Assembly (NCBI RefSeq): GCF_013141765.1 | Contig: NZ_WHOD01000013.1 | Span: forward strand, 62,001-126,000 | Length of the DNA: 64,000 bases | Reading direction: 5' to 3' | Origin: Paenibacillus foliorum | Lineage (GTDB): Bacteria; Bacillota; Bacilli; Paenibacillales; NBRC-103111 | Shown here: one piece after another, positions 18,277 to 28,825 of the stretch | How positions within the stretch are numbered: position 1 is the first letter of the stretch | How the letters are laid out: every line of letters starts with the position of its first letter | Made by a program: the position numbers and the translations under genes | Notes under the pieces: generated by a model | Told to the model about the DNA's origin: nothing | Database searches by the model: none | The model's input: the letters and a program-made list of their open reading frames with translations, nothing else

Positions 18277-19704
18277 TTACAAAAATTTCCTGTTATGCTT
18301 CTTCCCATCATAGGAGAAAAGCACCTGCTTTGATTCAAGAACCGTTTCCAAATGAACGGTCCTGCCCCACAGCTGTTGAATGTATGGTATGGTTCGTTCA
18401 ACATATTTTAAATCCAGCTCAACCCCCTCGTAGGCATGCTTTAAGTAGAGTTCGCCGTTTTTATCGTAGTTGCCATTCTCAACAACAATGTAGGGAAACC
18501 CGCCATTGACACGGGAATAAACGAGCTGGTCGCGGATAGATTCCCAGGATTTATCCGTGATTTTCCATTCGGGTCCTTTCTTCTCAAATACATATAAGTC
18601 CAGTTCATCCACAAGCTTCTTCGTCATATAATTGCGAACAAAGGAGATGTCAGAGTCATACTCGCGTACGTCAAACATTTTTTGCCGGCCTTCCCCGCCT
18701 TTGCAGCCCAATCGTTCTCGATCTTCAGCTGATGGATTCTCCCACCGTTTCTCGATGTCTTCAAAAATTTTCAAGCCTAAATAATACGGATTTAAGCTAT
18801 GACGCGAAGGTACGACTACGGACGAATTGAGCTTTGCATATTCGATGGTTTCTTCTACGGTAAGATCCAGCTCGCGCAAGATGCGCTGATGCCAGTACGA
18901 AGCCCAGCCTTCGTTCATGATTTTGGTCTCCAGCTGCGGCCAGAAATACAGCATTTCATCGCGCAGCATAGTCATGATGTCACGCTGCCAATCCGTCAAG
19001 TAAGGTGCGTGCTCCTCAATGAACAGCACCAGATCTTTATCCGGAGAAGATGGAAACTTAGTTGGTTCCTGCTTGCGCGGCGCGTCTATCTCGGTTGGTG
19101 TGTCCAAATCCCATAAATCCTCATAACCCAGCTTGCGTTCCTTTGTTTCTGTCTTGCGCGATTTTTCCATATTCCTTCCATATCTTCCGGCATCATAAGG
19201 CTTCGAGATCAAAGGGTCAACATGCTCTTGGATGGCAAGCACCGCATCGATGAAATGTTCAACCTCTTCTGTACCGTATAGAATTTCATATTGGCGGATA
19301 CGCTCAGCTGTGGCTGACATGCTTTCGACCATGTTGCGGTTTGTTTTGGAAAAACGAGCGTTGTTTTTGAAAAAATCACAATGCGCCAATACATGCGCCA
19401 CAATTAATTTGTTCTGGATTAATGAGTTTCCGTCCAACAGAAAGGCGTAGCAGGGGTCTGAATTGATGACCAGCTCATAAATTTTGCTAAGACCGAAATC
19501 GTACTGCATTTTCATTTTGTTGAAGGTTTTTCCAAAGCTCCAATGGCTGAACCGAGTTGGCATACCGTATGCGCCGAACGTATAGATGATGTCTGCCGGA
19601 CAAATTTCATATCGCATTGGAAAATAATCTAGGCCGAACCCGTCTGCAACCTCGGTAATTTCCGCTATGGCGTACTCCAGTTTTTTGATATCGTCGGTAT
19701 TCAT
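18277..19704 (-). CDS. spoVR: SpoVR family protein
   Basis: The 475-residue protein is full length for the SpoVR family (stage V sporulation protein R, linked in Bacillus to spore cortex formation; the proteobacterial relative is YcgB). Family landmarks include [56 protein letters not shown] and [13 protein letters not shown]. Conserved His and Glu residues hint at a metal site, but the reaction is unknown. The ATG overlaps the TGA of yhbH in an ATGA, so the two are translationally coupled. It is cytoplasmic and probably expressed in the mother cell. Confidence 0.93.
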   Translation of the reverse strand: MNTDDIKKLEYAIAEITEVADGFGLDYFPMRYEICPADIIYTFGAYGMPTRFSHWSFGKTFNKMKMQYDFGLSKIYELVINSDPCYAFLLDGNSLIQNKLIVAHVLAHCDFFKNNARFSKTNRNMVESMSATAERIRQYEILYGTEEVEHFIDAVLAIQEHVDPLISKPYDAGRYGRNMEKSRKTETKERKLGYEDLWDLDTPTEIDAPRKQEPTKFPSSPDKDLVLFIEEHAPYLTDWQRDIMTMLRDEMLYFWPQLETKIMNEGWASYWHQRILRELDLTVEETIEYAKLNSSVVVPSRHSLNPYYLGLKIFEDIEKRWENPSAEDRERLGCKGGEGRQKMFDVREYDSDISFVRNYMTKKLVDELDLYVFEKKGPEWKITDKSWESIRDQLVYSRVNGGFPYIVVENGNYDKNGELYLKHAYEGVELDLKYVERTIPYIQQLWGRTVHLETVLESKQVLFSYDGKKHNRKFL

Positions 19705-20858
19705 CGTGCGATTCCCCTTTCCGATCTTGGGAAGAAGGTTTTTAAGGCTTTATAAACCTCGCCTTTCTCACGAATTACATAATGTACAAACTTAGGATCA
19801 TGAAGATTGCGGTAAGCCGACATCAGTGTACTGCTGCGGTTGTATTGATTCACTTCTCCATAGCCGAATAAGTTGCAACGCTTAATCAACTCGTTGATGA
19901 GCTTAACGCAGCGTTCGTTGTCCGAAGTCAAATTATCACCGTCGGAGAAATGAAAAGGATAAATGTTATATTTAGCCGGAGAATAACGCCGGTCAATTAG
20001 CTCTAAGGCAAGTTGATAAGCTGAGGAACAAATCGTGCCACCGCTCTCGCCCTTAGTGAAAAATTCCTCTTCGGTAACCTCCTTAGCCTCCGTGTGGTGA
20101 GCAATAAAGATAATCTCAACATGCTCATATTTGGTACGTAAGAAGCGAGTCATCCAGAAAAAGAAGCTGCGTGCTATATATTTTTCGAAGGAGCCCATGG
20201 AGCCAGAGGTATCCATCATAGCTATGATAAGAGCATTGGATTGTGGGGTAATCACTTCATCCCATGTTTTGAAACGAAGGTCATCAGGGTTGATGCCATG
20301 AATGCCAGGATCACCCGCTGTTGCGTTGCGGCGCAAATTTTCCAAGATAGTCCGTTTTTTGTCAATGTTAGACATGATGCCTTTTTTACGGATATCGTTA
20401 AAAATGACGTCTTTGGTGGTCAGAATATCCTTTTCCTTCTGCTGCAGATTAGGAAGCTCCAGCTCTTCAAACAGCATCGCTTGCAGCTCTTCCATCTGCA
20501 CCTCTGCATCATAATAATCATCGCCAGGCTGGTCGCCCGCACCTTCTCCTTTACCCGGTCCTTTCGCAGGAGTCGGGTCCACCCCCAGTACATCGCCTAC
20601 TTGACTATCTCCATCGCCCTGGCCAACATGCTTGCTCTTATTGAAATTATAGCGGAGCCGATATTCATCCAGACTACGGATAGGTACCTTGATGATTTGC
20701 TTGCCGTCTGACATGATAATGCTTTCATCGGTAACCATGTCCGGCAGGTTTTGTTTGATGGCTTCACGAACTTTTTCCTGATGTCGGTTTTGATCCTGAT
20801 AGCCTTTGCGGTGAAGTGACCAATCCTCTCGGGATACGATAAACAATGGTTCTGTCAT
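19701..20858 (-). CDS. yhbH: YhbH sporulation protein (DUF444, von Willebrand A-like)
   Basis: The protein of 385 residues belongs to DUF444 (YhbH/YeaH). It has an N-terminal part with a Gly/Asp-rich spacer (about 95-120) and a VWA-like domain with the MIDAS start MMDTSGSMG. The motifs FIAHHTEA and HFSDGDNLT follow. In Bacillus and proteobacteria it works with the PrkA serine kinase and SpoVR. I chose ATG (complement of 20856-20858) because the AGGAGG overlaps the more distal GTG at 20867. It is followed by spoVR with a 4-base overlap. No prkA lies upstream here, which is unusual for the group. Confidence 0.92.
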   Translation of the reverse strand: MTEPLFIVSREDWSLHRKGYQDQNRHQEKVREAIKQNLPDMVTDESIIMSDGKQIIKVPIRSLDEYRLRYNFNKSKHVGQGDGDSQVGDVLGVDPTPAKGPGKGEGAGDQPGDDYYDAEVQMEELQAMLFEELELPNLQQKEKDILTTKDVIFNDIRKKGIMSNIDKKRTILENLRRNATAGDPGIHGINPDDLRFKTWDEVITPQSNALIIAMMDTSGSMGSFEKYIARSFFFWMTRFLRTKYEHVEIIFIAHHTEAKEVTEEEFFTKGESGGTICSSAYQLALELIDRRYSPAKYNIYPFHFSDGDNLTSDNERCVKLINELIKRCNLFGYGEVNQYNRSSTLMSAYRNLHDPKFVHYVIREKGEVYKALKTFFPRSERGIAR

Positions 20859-21079
20859 GCGGGACACCTCCTGAGGGCTTTCTTTTCATAGGTAAGCTGG
20901 CTTCGTAAGCATTGAAAGCAAATCTGCATAGTAAAAAGCGTACAAGATGGGTTTGCTTAATTTTTTACACTGAAAATACATATTACATGGGTTGCTGTTC
21001 TCGAAAGATGGGGTAACAAACAGTAGAAAAAAGTGCTTGTTACTAAATATATTCAAGTCCCGAGGGGTTATGTGAGTAG

Positions 21080-21422
21080 GACAGGTGCCTATTTTCTGAT
21101 ATTCTGCTTTCCTTGGCGATTATTTTGTCTGGTTGTGGAGGGGGTCGAGCTAAGCAGGAGCCAGCTGCAACTCAGGGGGATAAGGCTTCATCAGGCTCAC
21201 AGTCTTCCGCAGAAGCAACCAAGACTGGCGGAGTCGGGAATGTGGAGAAGGAATATACGGTAAAGCATGCGATGGGCACCACAACAATTAAAGGAACTCC
21301 GAAACGAGCAGTGGTTCTGACTAATGAAGAAGCGTCCAGCTGTACAGGATCAGAGCAAGTTTTCCGATGATGTGGCTAAGGAGAGAATTGGACATTTTTT
21401 TGTATCTTTTGGAAAAAACTAA
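21080..21422 (+). pseudogene. Relic of an iron-siderophore-type ABC transporter binding lipoprotein
   Basis: A lipobox (SLAIILSGCGGG) and a low-complexity linker lead into YTVKHAMGTTTIKGTPKRAV, the beginning of a siderophore-binding (FecB/FeuA-like) domain. Homology stops at VLTNE. The frame then ends at 21370. A second phase (21324-21422) gives a plausible protein end (QDQSKFSDDVAKERIGHF, then FVSFGKN). No ATG precedes the lipobox. This looks like a gene with a lost start and a large internal deletion; the second piece may belong to another gene. The 21423-21761 stretch holds no further gene I can support. Confidence 0.6.
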
Positions 21423-21761
21423 CGTTAATGTGATAAGCCATACAGATTTAATGTGGCAACCTGCGATATAGTAAGGCGAAAGACTAATTTGAGTTGAGCA
21501 AGTGTCAGTAGGCATTTGCTGGAAGACTGCGGCTAAGGCCGTGCTGTCAGTTTTAAAGAAAAGCAATGGCCAAAACCGACTCTTATACTCTCCCTACATT
21601 GAGCCGAACCTCTTATGACGTTTCGGTTATTTATTTTCTCCATGTTCGGAATAGAGGAAATCATAAGACATCAGTGCTCTATCTGTAGATTTTTGTAAGA
21701 TCCTGTACTTATCCGTTATAATGAAATAAACAGGAAAAATTTATCGATTAGGAGTAAATGG

Positions 21762-22784
21762 ATGATACCTTCAGTAGAACAATGGAAAGACCTATATGCT
21801 GCTGCTGCAGAGTTTAAACAAGTCCGTTGTTGGGAATGGCTCTCGAACGGACATATATTCGGTGTAGAAAATCCGGCCAATGGGGAAATTGGGTATTGTT
21901 GTGTGATGGGCAATGGCGGTGAGTTGTATGGTTTGGCTGTTTATTTGGGAACGGCTGGATTGGAAACCTTCGTTGGAATGCTAACAGGGGAGTTGGATGA
22001 AGATCCGCTTTACACTCAGCATTGTTTGATGCTTTCCTTTGACGACCGCAATGAACTGCAATCACAAGAATTGAAGCAAATCAAGGAGCTGGGTTTGTCG
22101 TTCCGTGGGGCTAAGTCTTGGCCAACCTTCAGAGAGTATAAACCTGGATTTGTGCCTTGGCCTATTGAGAATCAAGAACAAGTTGCTTTCTTAACCTTAG
22201 CTTTGCAACAGGCACTCGAAGTCGCTAATGAATACAAATCCAATCCTGATGCTCTTATAGAAGCAGAGGATGAAACCTTTCTTACGAGAGTTGCAGTAAA
22301 CTCGGACAATGGTCTGGTATGGTCCAGTGAATGGATTCTACCTAGAGATATTGAGGATATCCCTATCCCAGCGGCAGACCCTGTAGATGAGCTTCGAATA
22401 GCCAAAATCAAAAAGAATATTCAAGGCTCCGCTGGAGTATGGGAGATGGATTGCTTCTTTGCGCCAACGCCTGTTAAAGACGGGGATAGACCCTATTATC
22501 CAATGATGTATATGATCGTCGATCAAGAGACAGGGCAAATCTTAAACATAGATTTACAGGAACAATCTTTAATGCCTAATGCCGCAGTTGCTAGTTTTTT
22601 GAAGCTTGTTGAACAGAAGGGGATGCTTCCTACGGAAATCTGGGCTGTCAATGAACAGGTGTTTATGTATTTGTCCCAGCTGCTTAAAATTTTCAATCTG
22701 CAAGTGTACTTGACGCTGGAGCTGCCTGCAATTGAAGAGGCCAAAGAAGGCATGAGAGAGTTTTTTCAAAGTGGGATTAGATAG
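21762..22784 (+). CDS. Uncharacterised cytoplasmic protein (DUF7309/DUF6930-like)
   Basis: The 340-residue protein lacks signal or membrane segments. It seems to have two parts. The N-terminal half (about 1-165) contains GHIFGVENPANGEIGYCCVM, GLAVYLGTAGLE and PWPIENQEQVAFL. The C-terminal half (about 205-335) contains WEMDCFFAPTPVKDGDRPYY and PTEIWAVNEQVFMYL. From memory this pairing fits Bacillales proteins annotated with DUF7309 and DUF6930; no function is known to me. The ATG follows TTAGGAG. The gene stands alone between a decayed gene and a lyase gene. Confidence 0.75.
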   Translation: MIPSVEQWKDLYAAAAEFKQVRCWEWLSNGHIFGVENPANGEIGYCCVMGNGGELYGLAVYLGTAGLETFVGMLTGELDEDPLYTQHCLMLSFDDRNELQSQELKQIKELGLSFRGAKSWPTFREYKPGFVPWPIENQEQVAFLTLALQQALEVANEYKSNPDALIEAEDETFLTRVAVNSDNGLVWSSEWILPRDIEDIPIPAADPVDELRIAKIKKNIQGSAGVWEMDCFFAPTPVKDGDRPYYPMMYMIVDQETGQILNIDLQEQSLMPNAAVASFLKLVEQKGMLPTEIWAVNEQVFMYLSQLLKIFNLQVYLTLELPAIEEAKEGMREFFQSGIR

Positions 22785-22818
22785 AAGCTTCCTGAAAAAA
22801 ATGCACAATACAAAGTTT

Positions 22819-22850
22819 AAGAGCCGGGCATTATGCTTAGGCTTTTTTCT
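22819..22850 (+). terminator. Weak Rho-independent terminator
   Basis: A 7-bp stem (AAGAGCC with GGCTTTT, one G-T pair) is followed by TTCTTTT. Confidence 0.5.
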
Positions 22851-22941
22851 TTTGAATAAGAGCGGACTTATTGTTTATCTGGTAATAGATTGCTTTTAGC
22901 ACACTCAGGTTAAAAAAAGCATATTCAAAAATAAAGCCCGA

Positions 22942-23063
22942 AACTAACAATATTTAGTAACTGGTTAAAATATGGCGATGATAATTTGCAGCTTTCCTTA
23001 TATGATGAGATGGATGTAATTATGCTCGATAAGAGGAAGCGCTTATTTTTCAAGGAGGTGTAA
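22942..23063 (+). other. Short protein-like open frame without a start
   Basis: After a stop at about 22933 this frame reads through 40 codons (including WLKYGDDNLQLSLYDEMDV and DKRKRLFFKEV) to TAA 23061-23063. It may be the end of a lost gene. It has no ribosome binding site. Apart from this and a cre-like site, the 22785-23189 gap shows nothing clear. Confidence 0.2.
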
Positions 23064-23140
23064 GGTAGGCGTAGGTGAAACATATTTATTAGTACATATT
23101 ATTTACGAATGAAGTTTTTACATGGTTATTTATGAACAAA

Positions 23141-23154
23141 AGAAAGCGTTTACT
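23141..23154 (+). promoter_or_regulatory. cre-like site before the polysaccharide lyase gene
   Basis: AGAAAGCGTTTACT fits the CcpA consensus at every fixed position except the two outermost. It lies 36 bases before the TTG start, where bound CcpA would block transcription. Glucose repression of an extracellular lyase would be expected. Confidence 0.55.
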
Positions 23155-23189
23155 TATTAATCAACTATGAACTTGAGAGGTGTATTTTA

Positions 23190-26100
23190 TTGAAGCTAGG
23201 AAATTATAAACGATTACTTTCTTTGATTATGTGTTTGAGTTTGATTGTGTCGATGATACCGGTTACTGCTTCGGCTGCGGTAGATTTCATTAATATTTCA
23301 AGCGATTGGGAAGGCAGCGTCTTTGGTGATGTAGGAGGACAGGATAAGATAACATCTACAAATTTCGGAATTAATGAAAATGCAAATGGATCCGTTACAC
23401 TAAAAAGCTTGAATGACAGAGGAAAAATTGTGTCCTCTGCTAGTGCAGCAGAAGGGATTGCTTATTATTTTAAAAAGGTCCCCGCTAATGCCAATTATGA
23501 ACTATCTGCGAAGGCTACTGTCGATAAATGGACGGCTAATAGTCAGGTAGCTTTCGGGATAATGCTGAGAAGTAATGTACTCGATAACACGCATCAGACG
23601 TCCTATACAGGTGATTACGTCTCATTAGGCGCATTTGAGCAGAAGATGAAATCCTTATATAAACAAGGCGCAGGTGCTCCTGCTAAATTAGAGTTTGATA
23701 ATGCGGTCTTACCTGGAGGCGGTAATGTTTATGATTTGAGTATTAAAAAGTCGGGTAATACTTACTTGTTAAAGATCGGAAATGAAACAAAGGTGATTGA
23801 GAATTTTACTAACGATTTAACTTATGCAGGTCTTTTTACTTCAAGAAATACTACAGTGACCTACAGTGATATTAGTTTAAAGATGGATACTAGAACACCT
23901 AAGGAGTTAAAGCTGGATACATCTTTAATGAAAACGGAGTATTTCGTGAGTGACAGCTTGGATCTTTCAGGTCTTAGAGTGACAGCTGTTTATACAGATG
24001 GACATGAAGATGAGCTTACATCAAAGGATTATGTTGTTTCAGGTTTTAATAACAGCGTACCGGGAACCAACCCAATAACAATCAATTTTAACGGTAAAAC
24101 GGCAACAATTAACTTGATCGTAAAACCGTTGGTTGTAACGGCGCTGGGTATCAAGTACCTCCCTGCTAAGATGACGTACAATCTCGGGGAACCGTTTATT
24201 TCGCAAGGGTTGACCGTAATTGGCGGTTACAACGGAGCTTCCCCTACTGGAGAACTTACCGGCAGTCAGTACACACTTTCTCTGCCTGGGTCTAGCGTAA
24301 CTGAGTCGACATATTACTTCACTTCCCCAGGTATTAAGACTGTGAAAGTAACTTCTACTGTCACTCCCGCCACTAATACGAGTTTTGACATAGAGGTTAT
24401 GAATGTACAGCTTACCGGAATTGAGGTTAGACAGCAACCGAAGAGGACACAGTATTTTGTCGGCGACCAATTCGTGCCAGACGGAATGAGTGTTTATGCA
24501 AAATATAGCGATGGTTCCGAAGCGAGGCTTATGAGAGATACTGAATATACTATTGAGGCTCTTAATTCTTCGACAGTAGGGACAAAGCAAATTAAAGTTA
24601 CACATATTACAGATAAGACCAAGACAGCTATTGTAGATGTTAATGTGAAGCAACCTGCAGCTACTGGTATACAGGTTACGAAATATCCTAAGACCACCTA
24701 TCAGGTGGATCAAGCTTTTGATTCAACTGGGCTAGATGTATCTACTCTTTATGATAAGACTGTCTTTGACAGCACCTATAAAACGGTATTGCCATCGGAT
24801 CAATACACAATTAATCCTGCTGCATTCGACAGTAAAAAGACAGGAACTTACCCTATTGTAATCACTCCCGTCAACAAATCGATCGCACCAATCACGATTA
24901 AAGCAACAGTAAGGGAAGCTGTTGAGCAGCAATGGAAATCGATCCGATTCGGTCAATCTACATCGGATGCGAACAATAAAGTAGTGGTTAAAGAAGATGG
25001 AACTGTTCAACTTATCGCTTTAGAAGGTGGAGGTAAAGTGACAGGGGATCATGACGGTATCTCCTATTATTATACCGAGCTTGATGCGAACCAAGATAAC
25101 TTTGAGTTATCAGCGGACATTAAAGTTATTGAATATGCCAAAACACCATATGATGGACAAGAATCATTCGGTATTATGGCGAGAGACGCTATTGGAACCG
25201 CTGGCGATTCCAGTGTATTTACATCAAACATTGCGGCCGTTGGCGGATATAGCGGTGGAACGACAAAAGCGAATGGAACGCAGCTATTTATCCGAACAGG
25301 TACGGGTAGTGTATTAAATACAATGCTAATCAATGAAAGACCAGCAATAACCAATACGTATCCGGCAAAAAGCTACAAGCTTACTTTGGTCAAAACGAAC
25401 AGCGGCTTTACAGCTAGAGTAAATGACAACAGTAAGTTGAATGACGGTACAGAGCCATTTTATTTTGAGCCGGACATTCTAAAAGTACAAAACTCCAAAA
25501 TGTATGTAGGCTTCTTTGCCGCTCGTCTTGCGACAATCGAGGTTAGTCATATTGATTTGAAAGTATCTGCTGCACAAACAGATGCACCGAAGATGGAAGC
25601 ACCTCCAGCAAAAGTTACACCTGATTTTAATTTCGTTTCCTTGAACCAGGTTTCCAAAGAGGCGTATACTTTAGGGGTCAAATCCAACGTTAAAGGTTCA
25701 TTTACGATCAAAAAGGGAGAAAAAGTAATTGCTAAGGATACAGTTGTTCAAGCGGGTGGAACCTTATCGCATAACACTACGGTTACAGCAAATACGTATA
25801 CTAACTTTAGCGCAAGCTTTGTACCAGATGATACGCAGAACTTGGCATCCGCCAGCAAGCTAGTCAAAAATTTGACTGTGGATATGAAATCGTTCGTGGA
25901 TAATGGGGACATTTATGTATCCCCGACAGGTACCAGCAAGGGGAACGGAACCATTAATAGCCCGCTTGATTTGGATACCGCTGTCTCTTATGTAAGAGAA
26001 GGACAGAAGGTTGTTTTGCTTGACGGTAAATATGTACGTTCCAGCAAAATTGATATCAAGAAGGGGAACGACGGGACGGCAACAGCCAAGAAATATCTTA

Positions 26101-28325
26101 TAGCTGCTCCTGGAGCCAAGCCGATTATTGATTTTGACAAATATTCGGAAGGTGTAGTACTCAGCGGTAACTACTGGCATGTAAAAGGCATAGACTTTAC
26201 ACGCACAGCCGGCAACACAAAAGGCTTTACCGTAGGTGGCAGCTACAATATTGTAGAAGGCAGCCGCTTCTATGGAAACGGTGATACTGGATTGCAGATT
26301 AGCCGTACGGATGATTCCGAAGACAAAGCGCTTTGGCCGTCTTACAACTTGATTCTGAATTGCGAATCATTTGATAACCGTGACCCTGCTGACAATAACG
26401 CAGACGGTTTTGCTGCCAAGCTTACTTCAGGCGTAGGCAACATCTTCAGAGGTGACATCGCTCACAACAACATTGATGATGGTTGGGATCTATACACCAA
26501 GGTAGGCACTGGAGCTATCGGTGCTGTTATTATTGAAAATAGTATCGCCTATAACAATGGTACTTTGACCGATGGTACAGTAGGTGCAGGGGACAAGAAC
26601 GGATTTAAACTTGGGGGTGAAGGAATTCACGTGCCTCATATTATCCGCAACAGTATTGCTTTTGGTAATGGTGCTTACGGATTTGCAAGCAATAGTAACC
26701 CGGGCGTTAGAGCTGAAAGTACTAATATTGCGTTTAATAATGCAAAAGGGAACTTGAACTTTACCTCTTATACAGGTATACCTACTGATTTTAAAATTAA
26801 TGGGTTTGTCTCCTACCAAAAAAGCTATACGGCTAAGGATAATTATCCAGCAGAATTAAACGATAATAGTAACTTTATGTTTAACGGTACCAATTCTGTA
26901 AATAAGCAAGGCTTAACTCTTGTGGATGGACATTTTGCAAGCTTACAGCCTGTACTGCCTTATCTGAGAGATGCTGAGGGTGCTATCATCCTAGGTGATT
27001 TCCTTAAATTCACAGCACCTGTATTAAGACAAGACAACAAACATTCGCCGGGTGGCGGTGGAGGAACAGGTCCGACCGTAGATACTGCGCCACAATCTAG
27101 TGGTAACGGGTCACTGCTTAGTCCTGAACCACAGAAAGTAACAGTAGATGGGAAATCAGCCGCGTTGGTTGCAATTGACGCAGCGGCGCTGACTAAAGCG
27201 ATTGAATTGCTTACAGCGAGTTCGAATACGATTACCATCGAAGTGAAAGGCTCCGAACCCGTATCGATCGTTCAGGTTTCAGCCACATCATTGACTGAAG
27301 CGGCATCGAAATCTCCAAATGCCATTTTATCGATCAAAGCTAACGGAACCACATACGATTTACCTGTTAAAGCGATTGATGTAACCGCATTGGCTAAGTC
27401 GCTTGGCGTAGAAGCCAAGGATGTGAAGCTAAGCATAACGTTAGAAAAGGTTAGCGGAGCTATTGCTAAGTCTATTGATGCCAATGCTAACAAAAATGGG
27501 GTTACTCAGTTGGTTAATGCTGTAGATTTCATCATTACAGCAGAAGCGAACGGTAAGAAAATAACAGTTAATGACTTTGGTAAAACGTATGTATCCAGAT
27601 CTTTCGAGATTTCGGGCTCAGTTGATACCAAGAAAGCAACAGGGGTTTTATATAACCCTACCACGGGCACCATGACGTTTGTTCCGACTAAGTTCAGCAC
27701 TAATGGTACTTCAATAAGGGTAACAATTTTAAGACCGGGTAACAGCATCTATACGGTTGTTCAAGCGAATAAAACATTTGCTGATCTTAATGAGCACTGG
27801 GCAAAAGCAGACGTTGAGCTGCTTGCATCCAAGCTGCTTGTTAATGGTTCGACCGATACGAGCTTTGCACCACAAAATCAAATCACGCGTGCTGAGTTTG
27901 CATCGCTGCTTGTACGCGCAACAGGTCTTACAGAAGAAGTAACGACGAAGTTCTCCGATGTATCAGCATCTGATTGGTATGCAGGAGCGGTTGGAGCAGC
28001 AGCGAAAGCAGGTCTAGTAGACGGCTTCGAGAATGGCACATTCCAACCGGGCGCAACAATCACTCGTGAGCAAATCGCGGTTATGATTGCGCGTGCGATT
28101 GAGCTTGCAGGCAAGAAAAGCGATACCGATGCCAAAAAGCTTGCAGCCTTTGATGACAGCTCCAAGATCTCCGACTGGGCGAAGAATGCTGTAGCTGGTG
28201 CGGTTAATGCTGGTATTGTCAATGGCGTAACAGACAAAACGTACGCACCTAAAGATCAAGCAACTCGCGCGGAAGCTGCGGTTATGCTTAAACGCTTGCT
28301 GCAATTTGTAGAGTTCATTAACTAA
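23190..28325 (+). CDS. SLH-anchored polysaccharide lyase family 9-like (pectate lyase) multidomain protein
   Basis: The 1711-residue exoprotein has a signal peptide (1-30). A lectin-like beta-sandwich follows (about 31-233), then four bacterial Ig-like modules (about 235-575) and a second sandwich related to the first (about 577-795). A right-handed beta-helix spans about 905-1240. It starts DIYVSPTGTSKGNGT and holds NADGFAAKLTSGVGN and NNIDDGWDLYTK, which match PL9 pectate lyases and their calcium site. A Gly/Pro linker at about 1288 leads to a module and three SLH domains (from 1530: FADLNEHWAKADVE, FSDVSASDWYAGAV, FDDSSKISDWAKNA). It should be tethered to the wall by SLH and cut pectin-like polymer outside the cell. 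The TTG start follows GAGAGGTG. Confidence 0.88.
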   Translation: MKLGNYKRLLSLIMCLSLIVSMIPVTASAAVDFINISSDWEGSVFGDVGGQDKITSTNFGINENANGSVTLKSLNDRGKIVSSASAAEGIAYYFKKVPANANYELSAKATVDKWTANSQVAFGIMLRSNVLDNTHQTSYTGDYVSLGAFEQKMKSLYKQGAGAPAKLEFDNAVLPGGGNVYDLSIKKSGNTYLLKIGNETKVIENFTNDLTYAGLFTSRNTTVTYSDISLKMDTRTPKELKLDTSLMKTEYFVSDSLDLSGLRVTAVYTDGHEDELTSKDYVVSGFNNSVPGTNPITINFNGKTATINLIVKPLVVTALGIKYLPAKMTYNLGEPFISQGLTVIGGYNGASPTGELTGSQYTLSLPGSSVTESTYYFTSPGIKTVKVTSTVTPATNTSFDIEVMNVQLTGIEVRQQPKRTQYFVGDQFVPDGMSVYAKYSDGSEARLMRDTEYTIEALNSSTVGTKQIKVTHITDKTKTAIVDVNVKQPAATGIQVTKYPKTTYQVDQAFDSTGLDVSTLYDKTVFDSTYKTVLPSDQYTINPAAFDSKKTGTYPIVITPVNKSIAPITIKATVREAVEQQWKSIRFGQSTSDANNKVVVKEDGTVQLIALEGGGKVTGDHDGISYYYTELDANQDNFELSADIKVIEYAKTPYDGQESFGIMARDAIGTAGDSSVFTSNIAAVGGYSGGTTKANGTQLFIRTGTGSVLNTMLINERPAITNTYPAKSYKLTLVKTNSGFTARVNDNSKLNDGTEPFYFEPDILKVQNSKMYVGFFAARLATIEVSHIDLKVSAAQTDAPKMEAPPAKVTPDFNFVSLNQVSKEAYTLGVKSNVKGSFTIKKGEKVIAKDTVVQAGGTLSHNTTVTANTYTNFSASFVPDDTQNLASASKLVKNLTVDMKSFVDNGDIYVSPTGTSKGNGTINSPLDLDTAVSYVREGQKVVLLDGKYVRSSKIDIKKGNDGTATAKKYLIAAPGAKPIIDFDKYSEGVVLSGNYWHVKGIDFTRTAGNTKGFTVGGSYNIVEGSRFYGNGDTGLQISRTDDSEDKALWPSYNLILNCESFDNRDPADNNADGFAAKLTSGVGNIFRGDIAHNNIDDGWDLYTKVGTGAIGAVIIENSIAYNNGTLTDGTVGAGDKNGFKLGGEGIHVPHIIRNSIAFGNGAYGFASNSNPGVRAESTNIAFNNAKGNLNFTSYTGIPTDFKINGFVSYQKSYTAKDNYPAELNDNSNFMFNGTNSVNKQGLTLVDGHFASLQPVLPYLRDAEGAIILGDFLKFTAPVLRQDNKHSPGGGGGTGPTVDTAPQSSGNGSLLSPEPQKVTVDGKSAALVAIDAAALTKAIELLTASSNTITIEVKGSEPVSIVQVSATSLTEAASKSPNAILSIKANGTTYDLPVKAIDVTALAKSLGVEAKDVKLSITLEKVSGAIAKSIDANANKNGVTQLVNAVDFIITAEANGKKITVNDFGKTYVSRSFEISGSVDTKKATGVLYNPTTGTMTFVPTKFSTNGTSIRVTILRPGNSIYTVVQANKTFADLNEHWAKADVELLASKLLVNGSTDTSFAPQNQITRAEFASLLVRATGLTEEVTTKFSDVSASDWYAGAVGAAAKAGLVDGFENGTFQPGATITREQIAVMIARAIELAGKKSDTDAKKLAAFDDSSKISDWAKNAVAGAVNAGIVNGVTDKTYAPKDQATRAEAAVMLKRLLQFVEFIN

Positions 28326-28363
28326 TAGTATAAAGTATTTTCATTCTTTTTTGTGGCAATAGG

Positions 28364-28412
28364 AAAAGGGTCGATCTAACAGTCATTTCAGACTGAGGAT
28401 CGGCCCTTTTTC
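28364..28412. terminator. Bidirectional terminator between the lyase and lrp-like genes
   Basis: The arms AAAAGGG-CGATC and GATCG-CCCTTTT pair with one mismatch, and an inner AGTC/GACT hairpin lies between them. A-rich and T-rich flanks serve both directions. Confidence 0.75.
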
Positions 28413-28418
28413 CCATTC

Positions 28419-28811
28419 TTACAACTCCAGTCCGGTGCCTTGCTTAAAGCGTTTAATGACGACTTGTGTGTTGACACGGACAACGCCCTCCAAGGTGTAG
28501 ATGTGCTTGTATAGGAAGTTCTCCAGAGCTTCCTCATCCTTTAATAAAGCGTGCATATGCAGAGTGCTTGGGCCGGTCATTTGATAGATGCTGATCACAC
28601 TGGGGTCAGCGCTTAACGAGTTGCCGACATTCTGGGCAAAACGGGGCTCGACTTCAACTTCGAAGAAGGCGCTAACTACTTTTCCCAGTTTTGTAGCGTT
28701 AAGTCGAATGGTAAAGTTCTCGATGACTTCATTTTCTACCAAAGCCTCAACGCGTTTTTGAATGGCAACCCGTGAAAGATTCAACTGCTCCCCGATCTTC
28801 GCATATGACAT
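28419..28811 (-). CDS. Lrp/AsnC-family regulator, N-terminally truncated
   Basis: The product of 130 residues contains most of an Lrp/AsnC regulator. The recognition helix (YAKIGEQLNLSRVAIQKRVE) is present, and the RAM ligand-binding domain follows (about 45-125, with YQMTGPSTLHMHALL). Family members have about 20 more residues at the front, forming the first DNA-binding helix. Here the frame upstream of ATG 28811 keeps only SKNGR and then meets a stop after about a dozen codons. No ribosome binding site is seen. The break coincides with the break in the divergent cytosine deaminase gene, so one deletion probably removed both 5' ends. It may no longer be expressed. Confidence 0.65.
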   Translation of the reverse strand: MSYAKIGEQLNLSRVAIQKRVEALVENEVIENFTIRLNATKLGKVVSAFFEVEVEPRFAQNVGNSLSADPSVISIYQMTGPSTLHMHALLKDEEALENFLYKHIYTLEGVVRVNTQVVIKRFKQGTGLEL

Positions 28812-28825
28812 GCGTCCATTCTTTG

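Noticed and set aside
21481-21560. GC-rich hairpin region resembling a cobalamin riboswitch fragment
   Set aside because: The conserved B12-box was not found and no cobalamin or transport gene lies downstream.
23061-23092. A strong AAGGAGGTG followed by GTGAAACATATTTATTAG, a possible five-residue leader peptide
   Set aside because: Spacing to the GTG is about 15 bases and nothing else supports translation.
24039-24713. Long minus-strand open frame inside the lyase gene
   Set aside because: It lies entirely antisense to a well-supported secreted multidomain gene and has no initiation signal.
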